This document shows positions 39,109 to 48,955 of a DNA stretch of 64,000 bases, piece by piece. The DNA comes from Tritrichomonas musculus. Its lineage: Eukaryota > Parabasalia > Tritrichomonadida > Tritrichomonadidae. A program made the position numbers and the translations under genes. The notes beneath the pieces were generated by a model that was given only the letters and a program-made list of their open reading frames with translations, was not told the origin of the DNA and did no database searches. Every line of letters begins with the position of its first letter. Within the stretch, counting starts at the first letter, position 1. Where the stretch lies: NCBI GenBank assembly GCA_039105265.1, contig JAPFFF010000014.1, positions 310,001 to 374,000 on the forward strand, given 5' to 3'.

Positions 39109-42100
39109 ATGGATATTAATGTTTTTATCAATAATCTCAAAGTTCTCGCAGATTCAAAGGCCGATGAATCTGTTATCAATAAAGCGCTGATTTCTTTTGA
39201 GCAAAACGTTTGTGCCAATCTTTTTTCAGTTTTACGAAATAATTTTACTCAAAGCATTTTTATGAACATTTTCCAAATTCTCTTTGGACTATCTCTTCAC
39301 GAAGTCACATCAATAAAATTAGAGTCATCACGAGCAATGAGTATTTTCCTTACCCGCTTACTTCCTTATTATAACGAATTACTTCAAAAGTCCTATTCAA
39401 AAGTTATCGAAGATCTTAAGATCAGAACGCCACTTGTTCCAGCATCTTTTGCTTTTATGTCAAAACATGTTTCGCAACCACTTCTTCTTCAATATATTAA
39501 CATTACTCCAATTGTTGATCAATTTCAAGTTAATGATCCATGTTTTGCTTTCATTATTGATAATATGGGCCAACTTGGAAATGGTTTTCTTCAATATTTG
39601 TTGAAAAAATTAATTGAACAACTAAAAACTGATCCTAATCGACACCTATTTCGAGCAATTGGAGCTGTTATTAAACATTCAACTGTTTTATTCCTTCCAC
39701 AAATTTTAAATCTCGACTTTTTAACATTATTTGCTTATATTTTCCTCAATATTGAATTTGATTATACGAAATTTAACATATCTCACGTTGTTGATTTAAT
39801 TACTAAAACTCTTCAATCGTCATCATCATCTCCATTAGAGAGGGATTGTGCATATCAAATATTATCAACTCTATCTCCAAAAGTATCAATTTCGCAAGAA
39901 GATCCAAATTTGATAGATATCACTTTTTGCGATTCCAAAATAACACTTGATCCCAAACAAAATTTAGATCGTCCTCCGTTTTTCCTTCTTCCTCTTCCAC
40001 TTAATCTTCTTCAACCTAAAGAAAACGAGAGTGTTTTGACGCTTTCATCGAAGTTCAAAACAATAGCAAAATCTGCTAATGAAGATAATATCACAGAAAT
40101 TCTCTCAATTTTCAGAAAAAGCTTGAGTCTACCATATGATGAAAGTTCATCTGCAGCAATCCTTGGTCTTTCCACCCAGCCAAAACGATTAAATTCACCA
40201 GAACTAATAAATATGGTCATTTACAAAAAATCAGTTTCATGGTTCCATTCAATTGATATATTACGTGTAATAAAAAGTTTCCAAATAGTGAATGTTCACA
40301 CGTTAAATCTTATCTATGAATTTCTTGTGAGTGGCAATGTCAAATTGAGTGAAGAATCTATAGAAACTATTAAATCCTTAACAAATAGTGAGAATTCAGA
40401 AATGATCGAAAACTTTTTCTCACAAAAAGTAGATTTATTTGATTATAGCATATTTGAAAGGATATTGACAACTCTAGTTTCCATTTCTGACAAGTCCTCC
40501 AACAAATCATATTTGAATTTTCTCTCAAAAATTCTTCTTGAAGAAATTGACCTTCATAAGGACAATGTTCCCGCTTTATCTCTCATTTTCAACTTCCTTG
40601 CTAACAGGGATCTTTCATTTGTCAAGGACAGCTCGCTTGTTCGGCCATGCAAAATTGCAATTGCACTTTGCGAAGCCTATTTAGCCGCTATTTATGGCGA
40701 TACCAACGAAGCTGAGAACAATTACAACATTTCCAATGGAAACAATGAAAATGGGAAGAATCAAGCCAATAAAAATTCTGATATCAAAATTGATTTCAAG
40801 CATTTTTGTCATTTTGCTAGGAAAGACGTTCTTTCAATGAACTTTGACATTGTCAATGAGGAGAAGAACTATGGTCAATTCTATCCCAATTTCTTAGCGA
40901 CGGTTAAATTTATTTTCTCACTTCCAATTTTTGTGATTGGCGTTAGAAAAGCAATTGACCTTTCATCCAAAATTTTCACCTTTTTCCCAAAGCTTTGTTC
41001 GTCATTTTATTCTAAAAATTGGACAAACATTGACGAGACACTTCGCATGAACATCATGCAGACTCTCTTCATGAAGCTCCAATTTGTGTCAGATGACGAA
41101 ACGATCGCAATTTGGTGCAAAATCGCATTGAAAACCATTCAAATTTTCAATGCCCCTCAAATTTCAAAGACCATTCAATCTTTGAATTTCACATGTGCTA
41201 CACTATTGACACCGAACTTGAACGACATGAAATCAGCGGCCGCTTTCGCAGCATACCTCTTCGTGAGCATCGCTGAGCAGCACAAGAAAAACATGGAGAT
41301 TTTTATCTCAAATTTGAGTGACGATCAAAAAGCCGCTTTTAAGGAAGAATTGGCAAATTTATTTGAGAATAAAATGCCGCCATTTTTCGCCACAATTTTG
41401 GGTCGTCAAAGTCGAAGTGAAGTCATCGAAGATCTACTTCTTTTGGCCCCTCAAAAAGTGGAAAAAGATGACGATGAAGTTGAAATTAAAATCAATGAAG
41501 AAGGCTTCGCAGCAGACATGAATCGTGCCATTTTGAAAGGGAACTCGGCAGACGTCATTCGTCAAATTGAAGCGGCAATCAAAGGGAACATCCCTTTCAA
41601 TTTATTTGACTTTAATTACCCGTCAAATATTATGAGGGACATCTCAAAATGGGCCTCGTCAAGATGCAGCTATTCGTCACTGAAAAGCATGATTTCAAAC
41701 CTTCCCTTGCAGCCGCAAAATGGTCCAATGATTCTGATGGATGCGACCAAACAACCTCAGAATTCTTTCCTTATAGAATTATTGAATCTAGCCCGAACAG
41801 AATGGAAGCCTCTTGTCATCAGTTACATCAACGGTGATCCTGACAACTCGGCCCAACTTTTGAATGAATTGAACAACTCACAAAAAGTGAAATACAACAC
41901 AATTTTAAACGTATCGTCTATTATGGCGAACGTTTATTTTGACAGTTCAGAGCTTTTCAAGCTTGCAGCAAGAGTCGCCCTTCATGCTGAAAAACTGAGG
42001 AAGATGAGGAGCTCCTACCTCTTCCTTGCACATGCTCTATCGGTCATAAACAGGACAAACAAGAAAGGTCAATTTAAGCCACGTTTGACCTGCACTTTTT

Positions 42101-43773
42101 CGGTGTCAATTCCTGACTCGCCGATGGTTCCAGACCTGAACTCTTTGAAGACAAAGGTCAATAAAAGGCCAAAATTTGAACGGTTTGTCATCCCTATTGA
42201 CTTTCCGAAGACTTACATAAACAGAATCAACTCGTTCTTCGATTCATTGCCGCACAGAGAGGTCGCGCTCTCGCTCGCGCAGATCACGGCGAATCTGCAG
42301 AAAGTTGACGCGATCTTCCTCTTCTTCTGCAGGAAGCTGCTGATGGCAGGCAGCAAGTATATGCAGGACGCGGGCCTTCTTTGCTCGATACTCATCACGC
42401 GCTACGACGAGCTCATCTCGGTCAACAAGAGCCTGAGCATTGACTTTGACGAGATTGTTCAGAATCAGCTCAATTTCAGCGGAAACGCAGACAACGACAG
42501 CGAGTCAAACAGCAACAACAACAACGTTGCAGTTGATGACAAAGGATTTGGGCTCTTCTTTAAGAACAAGAGCAAGAACGACAAGCAAGCAAGCACAAGT
42601 AATAGTAATAGCGGTGCCGGCAGGAGGAAGAATCCCGAAATTTATTGGTCAGATGACATCATTGCCGACGCCTGCTGCTCGCCGTCGATGTTCTTGAGCG
42701 CCTGCAGGATCATCAACTCGCTCAAGCAGTTCAAGAGCACGCTGCACAGCGTCATGAGCGGCTACAGATACTGGCACAGGATCCCGTACGTCAACAAGAT
42801 GATCATCAAGTCGATAACGAGGGACGTTTGGCACGAGAGGTTCCGCTACATGAAGAGGTACTTCGACAAGATTGGACAGTCGGATCCGGAGTACAAGACG
42901 ATCCTCAGTTTTGCGTCGTTTGTTCTTTCGTCGCCTGTTCTTCAGCAGAAAAGCAAAGACGACGAGATGTGCGTGAAATCATTCTCAATCTTCTCGGAAA
43001 CAATTGAGAGGCCAACGAGCAGGAAGCTGCTGAACACGGCCCTTTGTTGCCTCATTGCGAGGCTCAACTTCGTCTGCGTCGCCGACAACGACAAGGGACA
43101 GACAATGGTCATGGATGCGCTGATTGAATGGCTATCTGGCCTCGATAAGAAGGACGGCCCTTTGACTCTGTTCTTCGCTTTCGACTTCGCAAAGATACTC
43201 GAAATGAAGATGGACGGTCAGTCCTTCTTCGCACTGATCGCCTGCCAGTACATACGATGCGCGCCGAGGTTCTTCACGGTTTTCCCTGTGGTTGCAAAGT
43301 ATTACTTGAAGTACAAAAAGTGCCAGTGGGCAGCCGATATTATCAAGTCAAGCCTGCCGTTCTTGAAAAGCGACTGCCACAAGAAGGCAATCTTGTTCCT
43401 GATCTGTGGAAATATCGAACTCGCACTCAGACTGGCTCTCTTCGAGAAGGACTGCGATGAGTCAAGTATGCTGATACAGGAGCACGAAAACGAATTGTCA
43501 CAGCAACCAAGCCAGCAGCAAAAAGAAGATCAAAAAGTTGAACAAAAACAAGAACAACCAGAAGATCAAAAAGTTGAGCAAGAACAACAACAACAAGAAG
43601 ATCAAAAAGTTGAGCAAGAACAACAACAACAAGAAGTTCTAAAAGTGGAACAAGGAAAAGAAGAAGAACAACAACAAGTTCAAAAGGTGGAACAAGGACA
43701 AGAACAGCAGCAGTCACAAGAGCAGAAAGTTCCTGAAAATGGTTTAACTAATGACTTGATTGATTTTACTTGA
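39109..43773 (+). CDS. Giant alpha-helical (HEAT-like) protein with Gln-rich tail, unknown
   Basis: 1,554 residues. Most of the protein is regularly spaced amphipathic helices, suggestive of a HEAT/ARM-type solenoid, but I do not recognise a specific family. A low-complexity Asn/Ser insert lies at about 1120-1165. The last ~70 residues are a Gln/Glu tail with a repeating EDQKVEQEQQQQ unit, encoded by a 36-bp minisatellite. No signal peptide or transmembrane segment was seen. Base composition changes inside the gene: the first two thirds are AT-rich, whereas about 42220-43480 is strongly GC-rich with C/G-ending codons, although the reading frame is continuous. CATTATT lies about 14 bases before the ATG, close to an initiator. 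Confidence 0.8.
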   Translation: MDINVFINNLKVLADSKADESVINKALISFEQNVCANLFSVLRNNFTQSIFMNIFQILFGLSLHEVTSIKLESSRAMSIFLTRLLPYYNELLQKSYSKVIEDLKIRTPLVPASFAFMSKHVSQPLLLQYINITPIVDQFQVNDPCFAFIIDNMGQLGNGFLQYLLKKLIEQLKTDPNRHLFRAIGAVIKHSTVLFLPQILNLDFLTLFAYIFLNIEFDYTKFNISHVVDLITKTLQSSSSSPLERDCAYQILSTLSPKVSISQEDPNLIDITFCDSKITLDPKQNLDRPPFFLLPLPLNLLQPKENESVLTLSSKFKTIAKSANEDNITEILSIFRKSLSLPYDESSSAAILGLSTQPKRLNSPELINMVIYKKSVSWFHSIDILRVIKSFQIVNVHTLNLIYEFLVSGNVKLSEESIETIKSLTNSENSEMIENFFSQKVDLFDYSIFERILTTLVSISDKSSNKSYLNFLSKILLEEIDLHKDNVPALSLIFNFLANRDLSFVKDSSLVRPCKIAIALCEAYLAAIYGDTNEAENNYNISNGNNENGKNQANKNSDIKIDFKHFCHFARKDVLSMNFDIVNEEKNYGQFYPNFLATVKFIFSLPIFVIGVRKAIDLSSKIFTFFPKLCSSFYSKNWTNIDETLRMNIMQTLFMKLQFVSDDETIAIWCKIALKTIQIFNAPQISKTIQSLNFTCATLLTPNLNDMKSAAAFAAYLFVSIAEQHKKNMEIFISNLSDDQKAAFKEELANLFENKMPPFFATILGRQSRSEVIEDLLLLAPQKVEKDDDEVEIKINEEGFAADMNRAILKGNSADVIRQIEAAIKGNIPFNLFDFNYPSNIMRDISKWASSRCSYSSLKSMISNLPLQPQNGPMILMDATKQPQNSFLIELLNLARTEWKPLVISYINGDPDNSAQLLNELNNSQKVKYNTILNVSSIMANVYFDSSELFKLAARVALHAEKLRKMRSSYLFLAHALSVINRTNKKGQFKPRLTCTFSVSIPDSPMVPDLNSLKTKVNKRPKFERFVIPIDFPKTYINRINSFFDSLPHREVALSLAQITANLQKVDAIFLFFCRKLLMAGSKYMQDAGLLCSILITRYDELISVNKSLSIDFDEIVQNQLNFSGNADNDSESNSNNNNVAVDDKGFGLFFKNKSKNDKQASTSNSNSGAGRRKNPEIYWSDDIIADACCSPSMFLSACRIINSLKQFKSTLHSVMSGYRYWHRIPYVNKMIIKSITRDVWHERFRYMKRYFDKIGQSDPEYKTILSFASFVLSSPVLQQKSKDDEMCVKSFSIFSETIERPTSRKLLNTALCCLIARLNFVCVADNDKGQTMVMDALIEWLSGLDKKDGPLTLFFAFDFAKILEMKMDGQSFFALIACQYIRCAPRFFTVFPVVAKYYLKYKKCQWAADIIKSSLPFLKSDCHKKAILFLICGNIELALRLALFEKDCDESSMLIQEHENELSQQPSQQQKEDQKVEQKQEQPEDQKVEQEQQQQEDQKVEQEQQQQEVLKVEQGKEEEQQQVQKVEQGQEQQQSQEQKVPENGLTNDLIDFT

Positions 43774-43870
43774 ATATTATTTGATCGATTTTAAATCGCT
43801 GATAATGTTTTTTAAATTACTTTCCTTTAAAAAAAATACTATTTTTATTTATTTATGCATTGAACTAATG

Positions 43871-43898
43871 AAAAAAAAAAAAAAAAAAAAAAAAAAAA
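43871..43898. repeat. Poly(A) tract, 28 bases
   Basis: Uninterrupted A run in the intergenic DNA just left of the first copy of the duplicated Pro-rich locus. Confidence 0.9.
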
Positions 43899-44280
43899 CA
43901 TAATACCGCTTGGTAAATTGATTGTAGTTACAAAATATAAATATGATATTTCGTTAGATAACGATGCTTTGGTTGAAATTGTTGATGTCAAAAAAAAATT
44001 ATGAATGAATTCAATTGAATTGAATTTTATATTGAATATTTTAAACGATTTGCAGATAATTGAAAAAGATGATTTGAATTGATATTGAAAATTGAATATT
44101 ATAGGTTTTTGTGAAATCACATCGTAGATTTTAAGAAATTGTATCATGAGTTTTACTTTCGGAAACATTAAAATGAATCTATTTTTAAACAAATATGATA
44201 ATTTTTATGAATAAAAACTCATCTGGAAATTGAATTGCACATTTAAATTAAGTGATATGTTAAATAAATTATATATCATA

Positions 44281-44288
44281 TCATTATT
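44281..44288 (+). promoter_or_regulatory. Initiator TCATTATT of Pro-rich gene copy 1
   Basis: Perfect parabasalid initiator with the predicted start A about 9 bases before the ATG at 44292. This supports the tiny frame as a real gene. Confidence 0.6.
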
Positions 44289-44291
44289 TAA

Positions 44292-44450
44292 ATGTCGGGA
44301 GAACAAAAACATCCACGTGGTCCACCACCAAAGGGAGAACGTCCACCAGGTCCTCCACCTGATGGTGCTCCTCCTCCTGGACCACCACCTGATGGCGCAC
44401 CACCTCCTGGTCCACCTCCTGATGGCGCTCCTCCTCCAAAGAATGAATAA
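44292..44450 (+). CDS. Small Pro-rich protein, copy 1 (52 residues)
   Basis: The protein starts MSGEQKHPRG, contains repeats of GPPPDGAPPP and ends PPPKNE before TAA, which runs into the TAAA signal. Nearly half of the residues are Pro. Such PPP-rich repeats can bind profilin, SH3 or WW domains, but no function is established here. Coding is supported by the initiator at the right spacing and by an unbroken frame in a GC-rich island within AT-rich DNA. A copy identical through the gene and its 3' flank is at 45559-45717. No signal peptide is present, so it is probably cytosolic. Confidence 0.6.
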   Translation: MSGEQKHPRGPPPKGERPPGPPPDGAPPPGPPPDGAPPPGPPPDGAPPPKNE

Positions 44451-44812
44451 ATTAATTATTTAATTTAATTTTATAAACGTTCTACGTTTTTCTATTTCGA
44501 TTTCAATTTCTTTGTTTTTATTACTTTTTACTTATTTTAATTTTATTATTAATATTGATTTATTAAGAAATGAACATTATAAATCTATGATCAACGTTAG
44601 CAACCAAATATTTTTAATCATATTATAAATAATTATTATATCTTAAAAAGATTAAAGAAAATGCCAAGAATTGCAGGATAAAAAGATATTTTTGAAATGT
44701 TTTACTATAATGATGCATTTTCATTTAGCAAGAACGTTATCTTTCAATTTCTCATTTATGTAAATGGCTTGATGGTTCTTTGGCAATTTTGATGACCATT
44801 TTATAAGAGGAA

Positions 44813-45103
44813 ATGAAAATAAAACTTCTTGTTAAAACGACTGTCATGCAGGGCATCAACATTATCGGATTCAGTATGGTAAAAAGTAAGATAACTTTGA
44901 GAGAAATGAAAATAATTGTAAAAAGCTTCGTGATTAATGAATATCAAGCAATTTATGACGAAATTTTTAATGGGGAAGACAATCGGACAGCTAATTTGAT
45001 CGATAATATATTTTTATTAAAAACTTTCAGATTTGAAAATCTATTTCATGATAAAATCGATATCATGTTCATAAACCTATTATTGATTATCAAGTTTAAA
45101 TAA
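44813..45103 (+). pseudogene. Coding-like remnant between the two Pro-rich copies
   Basis: A 96-codon frame (QGINIIGFSMVKSKITLREMK, DEIFNGEDNRTANLIDNIFLLK) has plausible protein composition, and more broken coding-like text precedes it from about 44700. No family is recognised. It may be the tail of a decayed gene; chance is also possible. Confidence 0.25.
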
Positions 45104-45547
45104 GTGTCAATTCAGATATCTGAATTAATAGAAATATCAATTCTTATTTTTTTATTCCTTTTTTTAATTTATATATCGGAAAAATTATTGTAGTTACAAA
45201 ATATAAATATAATATTTTATTGGATAACGATGCATCTGTTGATATTGTTGATGTCAAAAAAATTATGAATTCAATTGAATTGAATCTTATATTGAATATT
45301 TTAAACGATTTGCAGATAATTGAAAAAGATGATTTGAATTGATATTGAAAATTGAATATTATAGGTTTTTGTGAAATCACATCTTAGATTTTAAGAAATT
45401 GTATCATGAGTTTATCACTTCAAGGAACATTTAAATGAAGTCATTTTTAAAGATTTTTAACAAATAAATAAATATTTGTTTGGATAAAAACGACTTTTGA
45501 ATTGCACATTTAAATTAAGTGATATGTTAAATAAATTATATATCATA

Positions 45548-45555
45548 TCATTATT
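45548..45555 (+). promoter_or_regulatory. Initiator TCATTATT of Pro-rich gene copy 2
   Basis: Same motif and spacing as in copy 1, ahead of the ATG at 45559. Confidence 0.6.
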
Positions 45556-45558
45556 TAA

Positions 45559-45717
45559 ATGTCGGGAGAACAAAAACATCCACGTGGTCCACCACCAAAG
45601 GGAGAACGTCCACCAGGTCCTCCACCTGATGGTGCTCCTCCTCCTGGACCACCACCTGATGGCGCACCACCTCCTGGTCCACCTCCTGATGGCGCTCCTC
45701 CTCCAAAGAATGAATAA
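45559..45717 (+). CDS. Small Pro-rich protein, copy 2 (52 residues)
   Basis: Identical in sequence to the frame at 44292-44450, including initiator and 3' flank, which implies a very recent duplication or gene conversion. Both copies should give the same 52-residue peptide with three GPPPDGAPPP-type repeats. Confidence 0.6.
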   Translation: MSGEQKHPRGPPPKGERPPGPPPDGAPPPGPPPDGAPPPGPPPDGAPPPKNE

Positions 45718-45939
45718 ATTAATTATTTAATTTAATTTTATAAACGTTCTACGTTTTTCTATTTCGATTTCAATTTCTTTGTTTTTATTACTTTTTACTT
45801 ATTTTAATTTTATTATTAATATTGATTTATTAAGAAATGAACATTATAAATCTATGATCAACGTTAGCAACCAAATATTTTTAATCAGATAATTATTTAC
45901 TATTGTATCTTAAATATGAATTGATTTTGATTAATAAAT

Positions 45940-46720
45940 AAGGAAAGTGCAATTGGATGATTTCATCAACGGCCAATTTAATGCATTTAGAAATATCTTT
46001 CAGATTAATTGCAAAGCCATCAGTTCCTTTGAAATAGTGTATACCAAAGAAATAGTAAGCATCTACTCTCTTGTATTGTGCTGCTTGTTTGACTTTTTAA
46101 ATGGCTCTCTGAATATTTTGTTTAACTCCATTTGATTCTTTACATAATATTATTGATTTTGGAAAAAGTTTTCTGGGGCTGACATTTTCAACTCGAATTA
46201 TCAATGTGCCAATATCACTAATTCGATGCTTGGAAATAGGAACAGTTCTGATTTTTATTGGCATTTTTGATAGCATATTCTGTGTATCAGATGCTGAATC
46301 GTAATATTCGTCGTCATTATTTGCATTTTCTATGTTTATTAAGTCAGAATCAACATTCTGATTTTCACATTCTGTTTCACTTTCATTGCCTATTCTCTAT
46401 TTTAATTTTTTTGTGACTCTTTTTAAGTTCCAAAGTTTTATTGCACTCTTATTTTAATGGTTTTAAAATCTGGATTATTTTGTTTGGCATATTCTCTAAA
46501 TGCATCAACATCAGTATCTTTAAGAAGATTGACAGAGATAATTTTAATAGTATTAGCAAAGGATTGTCTAGTTTTTGAATATCCTTTCAAACAAACTTTG
46601 ATTAGATCTAATAAGCTAGTTCCTTAATGAAAATCTATTCTTAAATTGGTTATCTTTTTCTTGTTAAGTTTGCTGAAAATACCTCAGTTGAAAAATATTT
46701 GGTTTATATCTGTGTATAAA
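45940..46720 (-). pseudogene. Decayed coding remnant, unknown family
   Basis: The minus strand carries several stretches of convincing protein-like text, for example SFANTIKIISVNLLKDTDVDAF, PIKIRTVPISKHRISDIGTL and VDAYYFFGIHYFKGTDGFAI, but no frame is open across the region. It was probably one gene, now interrupted in several places. I cannot tell whether it was a host gene or part of a mobile element. The remaining 46721-46969 is AT-rich and empty. Confidence 0.45.
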
Positions 46721-46969
46721 ACTTCTTATATAATTTTAACATATGCATAAATATAATTTTTTTCATCATATTTATAGATCTAAATAATTTGAGAGAATAA
46801 AACGTTGGATTACAGCTTTTATCATCCTTATTTCTATTTGGTTTTGTTTTTAAAAATAAATTTGGAATTTACTTTCTAAAACAAAAATGTAAAATAATAA
46901 TTATAAAAAATTATAATTTAATAACAAAATTGGTACGATACATGATTTTATTATCTGTAACAACAATTT

Positions 46970-47518
46970 TTATGAGATGAACTTTTTAAGTTCAGGGAAG
47001 AAATAATTGATAATTTGTTTTAACTTATGTTTTAACTCAAATATCATGAAAGCATCGATTTCAGGATTAAGAGTTTTCAATATCGATTTTTCAATATTCC
47101 CTGGAATTCCAATATAATCTGGGTTATATTGTATAACAGGAAAATTTGCTAATTTGTTGTTTTCAAATATCAATTCTTCATCTTCATCATCTTCTTCTGC
47201 ATGATAGCATTTTTTGTTTTCTTTAAATATATGTGGCGGTACTAAAAAAATATGATTAAAAATGAATGAGCGACGAGAAATTGTTCTAATTTTGAATGGC
47301 ATAAAAAACGTAAAGGAATGATTTGGTTTTCTTCTGTTTATATAATCATCATCATCATTATCGTCCAGTATTTGTAGTGGAAATTCATTATTGTGAGGAA
47401 TTTCAAAATCAGATGGAACGGTCGTTATTAAATCTTCAATATTTATTTGAAGAAATGGTTCTACAGCGCTTCTAGAATAAAAAAGCGATTCATCTTCTTG
47501 AAGAAATAGTTCATTCAT
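46970..47518 (-). CDS. Unknown acidic protein ending in a DUF3447-like phrase
   Basis: 182 residues from the first in-frame ATG at 47518; the frame stays open for about 20 codons further upstream without an ATG, so the true N-terminus may be lost. Acidic stretches (DDNDDDDY, AEEDDEDEEL) surround a central hydrophobic segment. The end, INYFFPELKKF, resembles the YFFPEIKSF phrase of the trichomonad DUF3447-like module, suggesting a distant or truncated member of that family. No motif defines a function. A gene or a recently decapitated pseudogene are both possible. Confidence 0.45.
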   Translation of the reverse strand: MNELFLQEDESLFYSRSAVEPFLQINIEDLITTVPSDFEIPHNNEFPLQILDDNDDDDYINRRKPNHSFTFFMPFKIRTISRRSFIFNHIFLVPPHIFKENKKCYHAEEDDEDEELIFENNKLANFPVIQYNPDYIGIPGNIEKSILKTLNPEIDAFMIFELKHKLKQIINYFFPELKKFIS

Positions 47519-47716
47519 TCCAACAAATATATCGAATTCGTAAAAGATTTTAACTTTTTTCAAAGCATAAATGGTCAATCATTGATATATATTCAAATCT
47601 TACATACAAGACTGGATTTTTGCATTTTTTTCATGCATTAAATTAGATTATACCCTTAAAAAAAATGATAGTAAAAATTTGGAATCATTCAAAAAAATCC
47701 GTTTTATAATACGTTG

Positions 47717-48544
47717 ATGCCTGCTAAAAAAGGAAAAGTTACACCAAATCAAAAAGAGAGAAACTCAAGAGGTTCAAAATTATCAGCAACACAAGTTAAA
47801 GAAGTCGTTAAGCCTAAATTGCAATTTGGCGTTGGATGGTCAATTGATAATTTGAACTACCTTCAAGCAACTCCGCCAGAAAAAATTTCAGATGAACTCT
47901 ACAAAATATTTGGGATTCCTTTAAATTATAAGACTCAAGATGATCATCCAATTGTTCATTTATTTATTGAATACCAAATATCATCTTATTTATTCGCCCA
48001 GCAACTGAATAATCCGCCAAAAGAACTTATTGTACTTGCAATATTCAATGATTATATATGTAGCGTTCCTTCGTTTTCTAATTCTGCAGAATCTTTTGAG
48101 AAATGGTCAGAAAAAGCTTTATCAATTATTTCAAAGAACGAAGCATTTACACCCAATGAGTTGAATGCGATTACTACTTATATCACAAAAAATATTCAAT
48201 CTTCTTCGCTGACATATTATTATGTTTTAACAGACAAAGAAATTCAAAAAATGGATTCAGAAGGAATGGGTCTTTTCCATCCGACAGTAAGTGATACCAA
48301 AGAAACAACAGATACGGAGCAGCAGCAACAATCAAACAAAAATGAGTTGGAAGAACAGCTTGCAGCAGCTGCTCTTGCAGATAAAAATAAAGAAGAAGAA
48401 CTTGAAAAAGAAAAGCAATTAGCTGAAAATATACAAACCATACTTCAAGAAAATTTTGCCAATATTCAAGCTGCATTAGATAGAAGAAACGAAACTATTC
48501 TTACTTCAATTAATTCTACTGGAGACAAAAAGCAAAAAACATAA
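47717..48544 (+). CDS. Possible C1a-32/CLAMP-like axonemal protein
   Basis: 275 residues from the ATG at 47717. The basic N-terminus (PAKKGKVTPNQKERNSRGSK) is followed by a helical domain at about 35-165 (IVHLFIEYQISSYLFAQ, LIVLAIFNDYICSVPSFSNSAESF, YITKNIQSSSLTYYYVLT) and a Gln/Glu/Lys-rich coiled-coil tail. The order of a PSF...SFEKW segment and a terminal YYYVLT segment vaguely recalls the flagellar C1a-32 (CLAMP/CFAP119) family, but this is tentative; it could be another coiled-coil protein. TCATT near 47683 may be the initiator. The stop forms TAAA. Confidence 0.6.
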   Translation: MPAKKGKVTPNQKERNSRGSKLSATQVKEVVKPKLQFGVGWSIDNLNYLQATPPEKISDELYKIFGIPLNYKTQDDHPIVHLFIEYQISSYLFAQQLNNPPKELIVLAIFNDYICSVPSFSNSAESFEKWSEKALSIISKNEAFTPNELNAITTYITKNIQSSSLTYYYVLTDKEIQKMDSEGMGLFHPTVSDTKETTDTEQQQQSNKNELEEQLAAAALADKNKEEELEKEKQLAENIQTILQENFANIQAALDRRNETILTSINSTGDKKQKT

Positions 48545-48955
48545 AGATTGAATAAAATTTATTTGTACCATTTATTTACAATTTACATATTTGTAATAAT
48601 AAAATAAGCCAGTTGCAGAGTTGTAAAGAATATGATTCAACCAAATTAATTAAATAAACCAAACTCGGACTTGTTTTATTTTTGTATTATTGATATCATT
48701 TTTATTATTTTAAGTAAAGCAATATAAATCCTCTTCCAAATTTAAAACTTAAGAAGTAAAGCAATTTTTATCTATTATAATTGATAAAAGAATATTTTGA
48801 AAGATCAATTAAGATAATATATTTTAATACTGTTTGATTCATTTGCGAAGTAATTAAAAAAAAAGCTTAAAGTAAATCTAGAAAATTGGGGAAAGAATAA
48901 AAATTTCAAAATAAAATGAAAAATAGGTCAAGAGATTATTAATAAGAATATCATT
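48545..48955. other. AT-rich convergent intergenic region, nothing recognised
   Basis: Separates the convergent ends of the coiled-coil gene and the UBL gene; no feature was seen. Confidence 0.5.

Larger units (their letters stand above)
43918..44620. repeat. Segmental duplication, copy 1 (copy 2 at 45185-45887)
   Basis: Roughly 700 bp is repeated 1.27 kb away. From about 44230 to 44620, covering the Pro-rich gene and its 3' flank, I saw no difference between copies. The left part (about 43918-44150) is similar but carries substitutions and small indels, and a short block before 44230 has diverged strongly. The left part contains coding-like text (DNDALVEIVDVKK, LNILNDLQIIEKDDLN), perhaps the remnant of an older gene. 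Confidence 0.9.
45185..45887. repeat. Segmental duplication, copy 2 (copy 1 at 43918-44620)
   Basis: Partner of copy 1. The identical tract runs from about 45497 to 45887, including the Pro-rich gene, and similarity upstream is imperfect. After 45887 the copies diverge at once. Confidence 0.9.
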
